From assembly GCA_944391615.1 (NCBI GenBank), contig CALXUE010000002.1, forward strand, positions 62,001 through 126,000: DNA of 64,000 nucleotides, written 5' to 3'. Both the position numbers and the translations under genes were made by a program. Shown here piece after piece: positions 42,960-51,312 of this stretch (positions within the stretch are counted from its first letter, which is position 1; each line of letters opens with the position of its first letter). Origin of the DNA: an uncultured Alphaproteobacteria bacterium (lineage in GTDB: Bacteria > Pseudomonadota > Alphaproteobacteria > RF32 > CAG-239). The notes beneath the pieces were generated by a model. It saw only the letters and a list, made by a program, of their open reading frames with translations. It was not told where the DNA came from and searched no databases.

Positions 42960-43433
42960 TTAATTTTCCTCCTTTGCCTTAAATTTATGAAATAAAGCAT
43001 CAATAATAATAAGCGCAGCCCCGATACAAATAAAAGAATCCGCAGCATTAAACGCCGGCCAATGATGCCCGCCGATATGAAAATCCAAAAAGTCGAACAC
43101 GGCACCAATACACACACGGTCAATAACATTGCCGATAGCGCCACCGACAATCATCCCTAACGCAACTTGTAAAAGCTTGGAATTTTCGTGTTTCATCCAC
43201 CAAAGCAAATACCCAACAATAATCAATGCTAAGAGAGATAATGCAATCATTCCCCACAATCCATGATTATTAAACATCGAAAAGCTCACACCGGTATTCC
43301 ACGCCGTAACAATATTAAAATAGTCATTAACCATAATGATACCACGTCCGGAAAGCAAATTCTCCCGCACAAAATACTTGCTAATCTGGTCCACCACAAA
43401 AGCTAACAAAGCTACACAAAGCCCTAAGCGCAA
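42960..43433 (-). CDS. lspA: Lipoprotein signal peptidase
   Basis: A 157-residue membrane peptidase with four helices and the two catalytic Asp in 'GNVIDRV' and 'FNAADSFI'. It cleaves the signal peptide of lipid-modified prolipoproteins. I chose the TTG at 43433 because AGGAG lies 7 bases before it and the product then has the normal length. A frame from 43466 (also TTG) has no ribosome site. It heads the minus-strand unit with the DUF3035 lipoprotein and two M16 peptidases. Confidence 0.92.
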   Translation of the reverse strand: MRLGLCVALLAFVVDQISKYFVRENLLSGRGIIMVNDYFNIVTAWNTGVSFSMFNNHGLWGMIALSLLALIIVGYLLWWMKHENSKLLQVALGMIVGGAIGNVIDRVCIGAVFDFLDFHIGGHHWPAFNAADSFICIGAALIIIDALFHKFKAKEEN

Positions 43434-43528
43434 AACATATCTCCTAAAAAAAATAACCACAGGCAATTATACGCATAGATTTACAAATGATAAAGCCTTA
43501 AAAAATATATGTGAACAAAAAAACAACC

Positions 43529-44959
43529 TTAAAACAGCAAAAGCTTAGCCAGCCCAAGAAAAATAAAATATCCGCCAGAATCAGTCAACGCAATCAAAAA
43601 CACACCGGAAGAAACGGCCGGATCAACTTTAAGTTTGTTCAAAATAAGCGGAATAAGGATACCTGCCAAACTTGCAATACACAAATTACAAACCATGGCA
43701 ATAGCAATAACCAAGCTCAAATCTTTATATTGAGGAAACACAAACCAAGAAATTGCGGCAATAAGAGAAGCAAACAACAAGCCATTCATTAAGCCCACCA
43801 TAAATTCTTTGCCAATCATACGCAAAGTATTTCTGGAAGTAAGCTCTTTTGTTGCCAAGGCGCGCACCACAACCGCCAAGGTTTGATTACCTGTTGTTCC
43901 GCCCATAGAAGCCACTATCGGCATCAAAACCGCCAAAAGAGAAAGCTGAGCAATCAAACTTTCAAATCCCTTAACCACAGAAGAGGCCAAAAGCGTTGCA
44001 AACAAGTTTGTAATCAACCAAGGAATTCTTGATTTCCAAATACTATTAACGGATTTATAAACATCACCCTCTTCAGCACCTGACAAATGCATAATATCTT
44101 CAGAAACTTCTTCATGCACAATATCAACCACATCGTCAATATTAATCACGCCCACCAAATGTCCTTTGTTGTCAACAACAACGGCCGAACGCCACCCATA
44201 TTCACGGAACATATGCGCCACTTCTTCTTGGTCGGTATAAACATCAACCGGCACGATTTCCCCGTTCATAATATTGCTGAGTTTTTCATTTGCTTTGGCA
44301 CGCAAAAGTTTATCCAAAGCAAGCTCGCCTGTTGGATGCATTTTGTCATCGACCATAAAAAGAGTATAAAATTCATCAGGCAAATTTTCCTCGGTCAACA
44401 AAAAGTTTTTGGCTTCTTTAACCGTCCAATCATCCGGTACGGACACAAAATCACGAGACATAATACGTCCGGCAGAGTCTTCCGGATAATGAAGGGATGA
44501 TTTGACTTGAAATTTCAGTTCGGGAGAAAGTTTATTGATGATTTGCGTTTGTTCGTCATCATCCATATGTTCCAAAATTTCAACCGCATCATCAGAATCC
44601 AATTCATTAACGATGTTAACAATTTGCTTTTCATCCAAGGATTCAATAACTTGCTCTTGAACAACTTCATTCAGTTCCGGAAACACACTAGGATCAAGAT
44701 GTCCGCCAATAATTTCAATTAACTTTTTACGGTCATCAACATCCAATGCCTCAATAAGTTTGGCCAAATCATATTCATCAAGGCCTTCAACAATTTTTCG
44801 AATATGAGAAGTATCGTTTTCTTCCAAACCAATCATAATGGAATTAACAATTTTGGGCCCCAGCCCCAAAACCTGTTTTTCAGGAGTCAAAGATTCTTTA
44901 ACACGTTTTTTGCGCTGAGATTTCAGAACGAGCTTACGCGATTTGACGTTTTTTTTCAT
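43529..44959 (-). CDS. mgtE: Magnesium transporter MgtE
   Basis: A 476-residue channel: a basic start, an MgtE_N superhelix (about 45-150, 'ALDVDDRKKLIEIIGG', 'ELDSDDAVEILEHMDDD'), two CBS domains (about 165-285, with 'WRSAVVVDNKGHLVGVINIDDVVD'), a connecting helix and five membrane helices with 'MGGTTGNQTLAVVVRAL' lining the pore. Cytoplasmic Mg2+ closes the channel through the N and CBS domains. A strong site AAGGAGGAGG precedes the ATG. Confidence 0.95.
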   Translation of the reverse strand: MKKNVKSRKLVLKSQRKKRVKESLTPEKQVLGLGPKIVNSIMIGLEENDTSHIRKIVEGLDEYDLAKLIEALDVDDRKKLIEIIGGHLDPSVFPELNEVVQEQVIESLDEKQIVNIVNELDSDDAVEILEHMDDDEQTQIINKLSPELKFQVKSSLHYPEDSAGRIMSRDFVSVPDDWTVKEAKNFLLTEENLPDEFYTLFMVDDKMHPTGELALDKLLRAKANEKLSNIMNGEIVPVDVYTDQEEVAHMFREYGWRSAVVVDNKGHLVGVINIDDVVDIVHEEVSEDIMHLSGAEEGDVYKSVNSIWKSRIPWLITNLFATLLASSVVKGFESLIAQLSLLAVLMPIVASMGGTTGNQTLAVVVRALATKELTSRNTLRMIGKEFMVGLMNGLLFASLIAAISWFVFPQYKDLSLVIAIAMVCNLCIASLAGILIPLILNKLKVDPAVSSGVFLIALTDSGGYFIFLGLAKLLLF

Positions 44960-45344
44960 AATCCCTCCTCCTTCTACAAAACCAAATAAGATTCCATAAC
45001 TTGATTAACCTTTTACCCGTTTTAAATAACAAGCAAAAGCCCAAAATAAACATATACACAAAAAGAAAACGGCAGGATATTGCCATCCAACCGCCTTCAA
45101 AACAGATTTCACGCAAAAGCACTAATCACGAAGCACAAAACCACCAACACAACAAATTCAATAAAAGCGGCAGTAAAGAACAAACGTTGATCAGAAACAT
45201 CAACCACACGGTGAGCACACTTTTGCGAAGCGAAACATTTTCGCATAAAATACCAAAAATTACCCATAATAAAAATAATAATATTAAAAACACTCCGTGT
45301 TTTGCCACCAAAAACAACAATTGTCAAGCAAGATAGAACAGATA
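44960..45344. other. Gap between mgtE and tRNA-Leu with no certain gene
   Basis: Two overlapping minus-strand frames are open (44934-45122 and 45109-45327), both with hydrophobic segments, but neither has a ribosome site and the first runs into mgtE. The second could start at an internal ATG to give about 52 residues ending in a membrane helix. I see nothing decisive. Confidence 0.4.
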
Positions 45345-45374
45345 CAAAAAAAATCCCTCAAAGGGATTTCAAAA
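45345..45374 (-). terminator. Terminator of tRNA-Leu
   Basis: Minus strand AAATCCC / GGGATTT with a short loop and eight T, directly after the tRNA CCA. Confidence 0.9.
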
Positions 45375-45377
45375 AAA

Positions 45378-45463
45378 TGGTGCGGTCAAGAAGACTTGAA
45401 CTTCCACGGGCTTAGCCCATAACGACCTCAACGTTACGCGTCTACCAGTTCCGCCATGACCGC
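45378..45463 (-). tRNA. tRNA-Leu (anticodon GAG)
   Basis: A type II tRNA, CCA included. The acceptor GCGGTCA pairs with TGACCGC, the anticodon stem TAACG/CGTTA has loop TTGAGGT giving GAG, a long variable arm 'TGGGCTAAGCCCG' follows, and the T arm is 'AAGTTCAAGTCTT'. The discriminator is A, with CCA encoded. Confidence 0.95.
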
Positions 45464-45560
45464 AAATCATCATCAAACACAACATTTAATAATCTAGTTC
45501 GAAAAATAAATCAAGTATTTTTTTATAAAATTTTGCAAAAAAAACAAAATAACCTAATAA

Positions 45561-45686
45561 TTAAAACTCAGATTTTGTGAAAAATAATAAGATTTAAGAA
45601 AAAAAATGCCGCAGCATACAAAGTAGTATGTGAGGACATTTTTTGTTCGCAAAATCTGTATTAGTTTTCCAAAAGATGAGTTTTAA
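45561..45686. repeat. Long imperfect inverted repeat downstream of fliE
   Basis: TTAAAACTCA (45561-45570) faces TGAGTTTTAA (45677-45686). Just inside, CAGATTTTGTGAA faces TTCGCAAAATCTG, and the middle holds a third stem GCATAC / GTATGT. The whole 126 bases could fold into one long hairpin starting at the fliE stop codon. There is no T-run, so it is not a plain terminator. Confidence 0.7.
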
Positions 45687-46009
45687 ATAGTCATTTGCAT
45701 AATTTCTTTATAAGCCTTTACCGCTGAGTCACGTAGAGCAACGACCGTATCCAAGGTCTGCTCGGCATTGGCAATAGCTAAAACAACATCCTGCACATCG
45801 GCTTTGCCGGCGATTCCTTGCATAGATATTTTTTCAGCATGATTAGCCACGTCAACAGCTTCATTCATCACAGAAGAAAGAACATCACTAAAACCGGAAG
45901 ATTTAGAAGGTTCTTCAACCGGTTTTTGAGGTTGAACCGGCCCCATACCACTGATACGTCCCAAAGCTTGCTGATAAGCATTCATTGCACTGGCCACATC
46001 ACTAATCAT
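45683..46009 (-). CDS. fliE: Flagellar hook-basal body protein FliE
   Basis: A 108-residue protein. The C-terminal half carries the FliE pattern 'VDVANHAEKISMQGIAGKADVQDVVLAIANAEQTLDTVVALRD' region (about 50-95). FliE joins the MS ring to the rod. It is the last gene of flgB-flgC-fliE, 19 bases after flgC. The N-terminus (about 20-40) is Pro/Ser-rich and variable. Confidence 0.92.
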   Translation of the reverse strand: MISDVASAMNAYQQALGRISGMGPVQPQKPVEEPSKSSGFSDVLSSVMNEAVDVANHAEKISMQGIAGKADVQDVVLAIANAEQTLDTVVALRDSAVKAYKEIMQMTI

Positions 46010-46028
46010 CGAACTTTCCCCCTAATCT

Positions 46029-46442
46029 TTATTTTAACACATCCAAAATTTTAGAATTCAAATCACGCGACGTCTGCATAACCGAAAGATTAGCTTCATA
46101 AGAACGTTGCGCTTCTTTCATATCCATCATTTCGATAAGCGGATTAACATTTGGCATAGACACATAACCTTGCGCATCCGCAACCGGACTATTGGGATCA
46201 TATTTTTTAATAAACTCAGACTGGTCTTTTATAACCTTGTCGACTTTAACCATATCGGCACCGGTTTCTTTATCAACATATTGCTTGAAGGTAACAACCT
46301 GACGACGATAAGGCTCTCCGCCTTTTGTTGTTACCACAGATTCGGCATTAGCCATATTTTCAGAAATAATGCGCAAGCGCTGAGCCTGAGCTTTCATCCC
46401 TGAAACAGCAATATCTGCACTGACAGACAAATCACCTCTCAT
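46029..46442 (-). CDS. flgC: Flagellar basal-body rod protein FlgC
   Basis: A 137-residue rod protein with the N-terminal 'SGMKAQAQRLRIISENMANAES' flagellar rod signature and the C-terminal 'VNPLIEMMDMKEAQRSYEANLSVMQTSRDL' helix, both forming the coiled coil of axial proteins. Site AGGGGGA before the ATG. Exported by the flagellar type III system. Confidence 0.95.
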   Translation of the reverse strand: MRGDLSVSADIAVSGMKAQAQRLRIISENMANAESVVTTKGGEPYRRQVVTFKQYVDKETGADMVKVDKVIKDQSEFIKKYDPNSPVADAQGYVSMPNVNPLIEMMDMKEAQRSYEANLSVMQTSRDLNSKILDVLK

Positions 46443-46455
46443 TTACCGTCCCCCT

Positions 46456-46878
46456 TTATCCTGAAATTTTAGTATTAGCAACTTTTATCAGGTTTTTATA
46501 TGCGCTATAAATCGTTACCATACGATTATAATCACCTTTAGTTTTGCTGACTTCATTGAGTTGATCTTCAAGCACGACGCCATTACCGTCTATACTGAGC
46601 GGATTTGTCGGCTTAGGCGTATAAACGCGGTTTGGCACATTTTGTGCAGTTTTGCTTGGCAAATCCATATGCAAAGGATTCGTTTTAACAAGTTCCAATT
46701 CTTGTTTTTTTTGCGCTTCACCGAGTTCTTTGGAAAAATCAGGTTTTTCAACATCTTTGGGCAAATAATCAGGCGTATTGGCATTGGCCACATTTGTTGC
46801 CAAAACCTTCTGCCGCGCACTTAAATAAGAGCGCTCTTTATCAATCATACGAAACAAAGTCAGATTATTCAAATCCAT
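46456..46878 (-). CDS. flgB: Flagellar basal-body rod protein FlgB
   Basis: A 140-residue rod protein with 'LSARQKVLATNVANANTPDYLPKDV' near 18 and a C-terminal 'EVSKTKGDYNRMVTIYSAYKNLIKV' helix. I chose ATG at 46878 behind GGGGAG; an open frame to 47010 adds a hydrophobic leader not found in FlgB. First gene of the rod unit; the remaining flagellar genes are outside the window. Confidence 0.93.
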   Translation of the reverse strand: MDLNNLTLFRMIDKERSYLSARQKVLATNVANANTPDYLPKDVEKPDFSKELGEAQKKQELELVKTNPLHMDLPSKTAQNVPNRVYTPKPTNPLSIDGNGVVLEDQLNEVSKTKGDYNRMVTIYSAYKNLIKVANTKISG

Positions 46879-47043
46879 AACTTTATTCACTCCCCAATTA
46901 CCCATCGACAAGACATGCATATAGAGCATAATCCCCACAACTTTATATGCAAGAACGGTGCCAAAAAATAAGCTGTTGCCAAAACCAAAATAAAAGCATA
47001 CACTATTCATAATGACAAGAACAACTTAAACAGGCACACCACC

Positions 47044-47355
47044 ATGTCTGAAGCAGATAATAACAAAACTGAAAAAAAATACAATGCAGAGGATGAGTTT
47101 TCCCCAGCTTATGCTGTTGCGCTAGGTTATCAAAAAGAAAGAGACAACGCACCAAAGGTTTTAGCCAAAGGCCAAAATAAAATTGCACAAAAGATTGTCG
47201 AGATTGCAGAGGCTGAGGGAATAGAAATACATCAGGATGCAGACCTGGTTGAGATATTAAAAACCGTTGATATTGATGCCGAAATTCCGGTTGAAGCCTT
47301 TGCCGCCGTGGCAGAAATCATTTCATATATTTATAAAGCAAACGCCAAAGCATAA
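47044..47355 (+). CDS. flhX: FlhX-like protein (FlhB cytoplasmic domain homologue)
   Basis: A 103-residue soluble protein homologous to the C-terminal domain of FlhB/YscU: 'YAVALGYQKERDNAPKVLAKGQNKIAQKI' (spread over 23-50), then 'AEAEGIEIHQDADLVEILKTVDIDAEIPVEAF'. The self-cleaving NPTH motif is absent, as the chain begins after it. Such proteins can substitute for the cleaved FlhB-C fragment in the export switch. It is divergent from flgB, which supports a flagellar role. Confidence 0.82.
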   Translation: MSEADNNKTEKKYNAEDEFSPAYAVALGYQKERDNAPKVLAKGQNKIAQKIVEIAEAEGIEIHQDADLVEILKTVDIDAEIPVEAFAAVAEIISYIYKANAKA

Positions 47356-47392
47356 AAAAAGCCTCGTTAAACGAGGCTAAAAAGAACTATAA
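47356..47392 (+). terminator. Terminator of flhX
   Basis: GCCTCGTT / AACGAGGC stem with a two- to three-base loop, followed by a weak T/A tail. The A-run on the left makes it also suitable for the convergent gene. Confidence 0.8.
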
Positions 47393-47399
47393 AAAAGAA

Positions 47400-48329
47400 C
47401 TATTCTTTTTTCGAATCAAAGAAATTTTTATCATCCGGTGCTGCCAATTCGAACTGAGCCGACCGTTTATGAACATCTTTAGTCAGCAAGTTAACCACAA
47501 TAAACTTTCCATCGACCTGCCCCACAACCCAAGCAGCATTTTCAGGAACACAAGCATTTTCATAAATAGGAATCAAGTGTCCATAAAATTTGATATTAGG
47601 ATAATGTTTTTGAATAACCTTAAACATTCCCCGCACTTCATCTTTATTCAAGATTTCAGAATGCCGTCTGACAAAATGCGTTCCGGTAAAATAAAAGACT
47701 TTTCCGCTAGGCAAAGTGAGCAACTTCGGTGCATTTAAAAAGGTCAACTTACCAGCATCAAAACAACGTTCCACCGAATTAGAAACCTCAACGGCACATT
47801 CCTTATGTTCAAACTCATAAAAATAGCCGTATTTTTGGCCATCAAAATAAGGAAGCAACGACTTATTTGGCACAAAAGCCTCTCTCTCCCACATTTTGTT
47901 AGAAGAAAAAAGCAACCGAGCATTAAGCCGCAAGCGAGCTTCATTTTCATTTTTAGGAGCTTCTTTTGGAAATTGTTTGAATTCCAAACAAAAATCATCT
48001 ATGCGAGTATCAAAATAAAGACGCACATAAGCATTTCCCACATAGACACGGTCATGTTTCAAATAAGATGTAGACAAAAACACATTTTTTTCTAACGACG
48101 TTTCATTAGCTAAGGGATAATAGAGCACATAACACTTAACATCCGGATTTTCTTTGTTTATAAAAGAAACCACAACAGCAAAGGTATGTGCCTCATCTTT
48201 TTCACCCAGCAAGCCGACACGCTTCAACTCAGGTTGTTCCGCCACACTAAAGCCCATAAGCTCACGCTGATAAACATCTTGCAAATGTTTGCCAATACGC
48301 ATCAAATCCAATTTCTTTTTTATTTCCAT
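47400..48329 (-). CDS. Protein of unknown function
   Basis: A 309-residue protein read from the ATG at 48329. No membrane segment or signal peptide in this reading. It is rich in Phe and Tyr with several Cys, and contains 'YVLYYPLANETS', 'YVRLYFDTRIDD' and 'KFYGHLIPIYENACVPENAAWVVGQVDGKFIVVNLLTKD' near the end (about 245-285). A longer frame to 48470 would overlap rsmB by 35 bases and add a membrane segment, but lacks a ribosome site. No family recognised. Confidence 0.55.
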   Translation of the reverse strand: MEIKKKLDLMRIGKHLQDVYQRELMGFSVAEQPELKRVGLLGEKDEAHTFAVVVSFINKENPDVKCYVLYYPLANETSLEKNVFLSTSYLKHDRVYVGNAYVRLYFDTRIDDFCLEFKQFPKEAPKNENEARLRLNARLLFSSNKMWEREAFVPNKSLLPYFDGQKYGYFYEFEHKECAVEVSNSVERCFDAGKLTFLNAPKLLTLPSGKVFYFTGTHFVRRHSEILNKDEVRGMFKVIQKHYPNIKFYGHLIPIYENACVPENAAWVVGQVDGKFIVVNLLTKDVHKRSAQFELAAPDDKNFFDSKKE

Positions 48330-48435
48330 AATAACACAAATTATAATTATACAAATAAGAATAAAAAATATCTGGAAAGATACCACCTTTTCATATTTTG
48401 TCAAGATGGAGGAAGGCAAGAAAAACAGGATGCTT

Positions 48436-49644
48436 TTATTTTTTCTGCAAAACACAAACAAAAAAGCCATCTGTTTGTGTCAAATAAGGAGAAAACTTTG
48501 CCATATATGGATTAGAAAAAGGATAAGCACCATTGAGATTGTTTTCCCAAATTGGACGCAAATCAACGGCTTTTACATCAGCATGTTTTTCCACAAAGTT
48601 TTGAATAATACCCTCGTCTTCATCTTCCAAAACAGAACAAGTCATATAAACAATCCGCCCACCTGCAGACGTGTGTTTATATGCTTTTTCAAGGATTTCA
48701 GCTTGGACGCGGGTTAATTCGGCAAGTTGCCCTAGCGTCAATCTAAACTTTGCATCTGGCGCGCGCCGCCACGTGCCTGTACCACTACAAGGAGCATCAA
48801 CCACAAACAGATTAAAAGTTTCATTTTGCAAATTATCAATAACTTCAAAACTTTTGGAGTTCAAACGGCAGGCTCTGTCTTTAAGGGCATCCATACGTTT
48901 TGGATTAGCATCATGCACAAATACTTTGCCCTTACCTTCCATAAGATATAACATTGTCAAAGTTTTTCCGCCGGCTCCGGCGCAATAATCAATAATTTTT
49001 TCATAAGGTTTAGGCTGAGCTAAAATTGCCCCAATCTGAGAAGCTTCATCCTGCACATCGACCTCTCCGTTCTGATAAGCCGCACAATTATTAAGATTAA
49101 CGCGTTCAAAGGAGCGAATTCCGATTGGAGAATAAGGCGTCGGCCGAAAGAATAAACCCTCACTTTGCAAATGCTTAATCACATCGGCCACAGATGATGT
49201 ATTAATACGCAAATCAGCACTGGCCGGCTCGTTTAATGATTTTAAGATAGAAATATTTTTAATTTTATCAAACAACCACTGAGGAGTCTCAGCCTCGACC
49301 CAAGTAGGATAAGACTTTTCTTCAAGATTTTTAAGCCAATTTTTTTCATCTTTGGTTAAAGACGACAAAGCATATTCATCTGTGCCAAAAATCAAATCCA
49401 AATCTTCGTCTTTAAGATAAACCATTAGGATTTTACGGACATCCAAACTTTCAGCCTCAAAACTCAAACGACAGCGATGACGAATAATATCCCACACTTT
49501 TTCAACAATAAAACGCCTGTCTTTAGACCCGATATACTTATGCGCGCGTAAATAAGTGTTTATGATATTATCTGCCGGATATTTATCTTCAAAAACCTCC
49601 GTTAAAATATCGGCCACAGCGGCCCAACGCGCACCAAGTTGCAT
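48436..49644 (-). CDS. RsmB/NSUN-family rRNA (cytosine-5) methyltransferase
   Basis: A 402-residue protein with an N-terminal NusB-like helical part (about 1-130) and a C-terminal SAM domain: motif I 'IIDYCAGAGGKTL' near 225; motif IV with a catalytic Cys in 'VVDAPCSGTGTWRR' near 293; motif VI 'YMTCSVLEDED' near 345 carrying the nucleophilic Cys. It methylates C5 of a cytosine, in E. coli RsmB C967 of 16S rRNA; the exact site here is not certain. ATG at 49644 preferred to TTG nine bases earlier. It follows rlmE. Confidence 0.85.
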   Translation of the reverse strand: MQLGARWAAVADILTEVFEDKYPADNIINTYLRAHKYIGSKDRRFIVEKVWDIIRHRCRLSFEAESLDVRKILMVYLKDEDLDLIFGTDEYALSSLTKDEKNWLKNLEEKSYPTWVEAETPQWLFDKIKNISILKSLNEPASADLRINTSSVADVIKHLQSEGLFFRPTPYSPIGIRSFERVNLNNCAAYQNGEVDVQDEASQIGAILAQPKPYEKIIDYCAGAGGKTLTMLYLMEGKGKVFVHDANPKRMDALKDRACRLNSKSFEVIDNLQNETFNLFVVDAPCSGTGTWRRAPDAKFRLTLGQLAELTRVQAEILEKAYKHTSAGGRIVYMTCSVLEDEDEGIIQNFVEKHADVKAVDLRPIWENNLNGAYPFSNPYMAKFSPYLTQTDGFFVCVLQKK

Positions 49645-49662
49645 TTTAATCAAGCCCCATAA

Positions 49663-50382
49663 TTACTTCTCAGCATTACTTGTTTCAACAGAATTTCCTC
49701 GAAACCCCATAGCCACCAAATATTCCTCCGGCGACCCTTCACGACTGGCATCCGGTTTAGCATGAACAACTTTTACAAAATTCTTTTTAATATCATTAAG
49801 CAAAGAGTTTTCCATGCCGCCTTTAAACACTTTGGCAATAAAAATTCCCCCATCATCCAAAACTTCTTTTGCAAATTCATAAGCAATTTCCACCAAAGCA
49901 ATAGTGCGCAGATGGTCTGTCTGCTGATGACCAATCGTATTTGCCGCCATATCACTCATCACAATATCGGCTTTTCCATCAAGCAATGTTTTAAGTTTAT
50001 CAGCAGCATCCGGTTCGGTAAAATCTTGTTGAATGAGTGTGGCTCCGGCTATCGGCTGTGTTTCCAAAATATCTATGCCGACAACTTTGCCGGTTCCTTT
50101 ATTACGCATAACAGCCACTTGCGTCCATCCACCGGGCGCACACCCCAAATCAACAATACGCTTTCCTTTTCCCAGAAAATGGAACCGCTCATCTAATTGA
50201 ATAAGCTTAAATGCGGCACGCGAACGATATCCCACACGCTGAGCCTCGGCCACATATGGATCATTAAGTTGTCTCTGCAACCACTTTGTAGAAGATTTGC
50301 TGCGAAACTTGGCCGTTTTAACACGCACAGCCAAGCTTTTACGCCCTCTGACTTCTTTAGCGGATTTTGTGAGTCTTGTCAT
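49663..50382 (-). CDS. rlmE: 23S rRNA 2'-O-uridine methyltransferase RlmE
   Basis: A 239-residue FtsJ/RrmJ enzyme. Motif I 'IVDLGCAPGGWTQVA' near 75; 'DIVMSDMAAN' near 135 carries the catalytic Asp; a Lys in 'IFIAKVFKGG' near 178 completes the K-D-K-E set. It methylates U2552 of 23S rRNA in late 50S assembly. A basic N-terminal extension of about 30 residues is typical of alphaproteobacterial forms. The start overlaps the ppx/gppA stop by 26 bases, so translation may be coupled. Confidence 0.94.
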   Translation of the reverse strand: MTRLTKSAKEVRGRKSLAVRVKTAKFRSKSSTKWLQRQLNDPYVAEAQRVGYRSRAAFKLIQLDERFHFLGKGKRIVDLGCAPGGWTQVAVMRNKGTGKVVGIDILETQPIAGATLIQQDFTEPDAADKLKTLLDGKADIVMSDMAANTIGHQQTDHLRTIALVEIAYEFAKEVLDDGGIFIAKVFKGGMENSLLNDIKKNFVKVVHAKPDASREGSPEEYLVAMGFRGNSVETSNAEK

Positions 50383-51310
50383 AGCTAATCAACTCTTCAA
50401 CGATTCCGTCTTTAGCACTACGCAACGAAGCCACAATCGTGTTAGCACCAAGACCGGAAAAAATTTCTTGCAACATAACCACGGCCGGCACAAACATACT
50501 GGCTCTTTTTTCACCGATGTTAGGATTTTTAGCCATATCTTCAACCGTGGCAGTTTTCAAATCATCCAAAACTTTATCAATATCTTTAAGCTTAAAAGTC
50601 AAACCGTCACATTGATTGCGGTCATAAACCTCAAAACCATGAATAAGAGAAACCAAACGTAGCGGTGTGCTGGAAGTTGCCACGAAACTGATTTTTCCGG
50701 CATAATCATCATAATTACTGCTGCGCTTAAACCCTTCGACCCAGCGTTTAACTTCAACTTTAAGGCGTTCTGCATTATTATGATTGTAAGTTTCGAGTTG
50801 AAAAGCATCCGCAGCCGTCCGGGACCCCCAAGGAATGGAAACAGCCCCCATCATTTCGGGGTTATTTCCATTGGTTGCCAACACAATTTCGGTAGAGCCG
50901 CCACCCAAATCCACGACCACGACATAAGGATTTTTATTACGCACATGAGAAACAGCCCCCTTCAAATTCAATCTGGCTTCTTCAAAAGGGGTCACCACAT
51001 CAATATGGATACCGGTTTTATCATAAACTTTACTAATAAACTCGCCGGCATTTTTAGCACTACGACAAGCCGCCGTGCCGATAGCCCGCATTTTAACGAT
51101 ATCATAATGCGATAAAATCTCATGAAACAACTTAAAACAATCCATTCCGCGGGCAATAGCCTCATCAGTAAGCATCATTTGTGCCTGCATTCCCTCACCC
51201 AAGCGTGTCGGAATAGAGTCTTGATAAGCCACCTTGCCCTTTTGATTAACAATCAACAAGCGGCAAGAATTTGTACCCAAATCAATCGCAGCATAATATT
51301 TATCAGCCAT
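50357..51310 (-). CDS. Ppx/GppA phosphatase family protein, copy 1
   Basis: A 317-residue exopolyphosphatase/pppGpp phosphatase-like protein. ASKHA-fold marks: 'AIDLGTNSCRLLI' near 8, 'RLGEGM', 'VVDLGGGSTEIVLA' near 135 and 'VATSSTPLR' near 205. It ends after the Ppx/GppA core, without the C-terminal HD domain of E. coli Ppx. ATG at 51310 behind AGGAAG. It lies 3 bases after a longer paralogue; probable products of an old tandem duplication. Confidence 0.88.
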   Translation of the reverse strand: MADKYYAAIDLGTNSCRLLIVNQKGKVAYQDSIPTRLGEGMQAQMMLTDEAIARGMDCFKLFHEILSHYDIVKMRAIGTAACRSAKNAGEFISKVYDKTGIHIDVVTPFEEARLNLKGAVSHVRNKNPYVVVVDLGGGSTEIVLATNGNNPEMMGAVSIPWGSRTAADAFQLETYNHNNAERLKVEVKRWVEGFKRSSNYDDYAGKISFVATSSTPLRLVSLIHGFEVYDRNQCDGLTFKLKDIDKVLDDLKTATVEDMAKNPNIGEKRASMFVPAVVMLQEIFSGLGANTIVASLRSAKDGIVEELISYDKTHKIR

Positions 51311-51312
51311 AG

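Noticed and set aside
44934-45327. Two short hydrophobic minus-strand frames upstream of mgtE
   Set aside because: No ribosome sites, mutual overlap and overlap with mgtE. A real small membrane protein is not excluded but cannot be supported.
45322-45327. TTGACA as a promoter -35 box left of tRNA-Leu
   Set aside because: No well-spaced -10 box serving a supported gene; chance occurrence is likely in AT-rich DNA.
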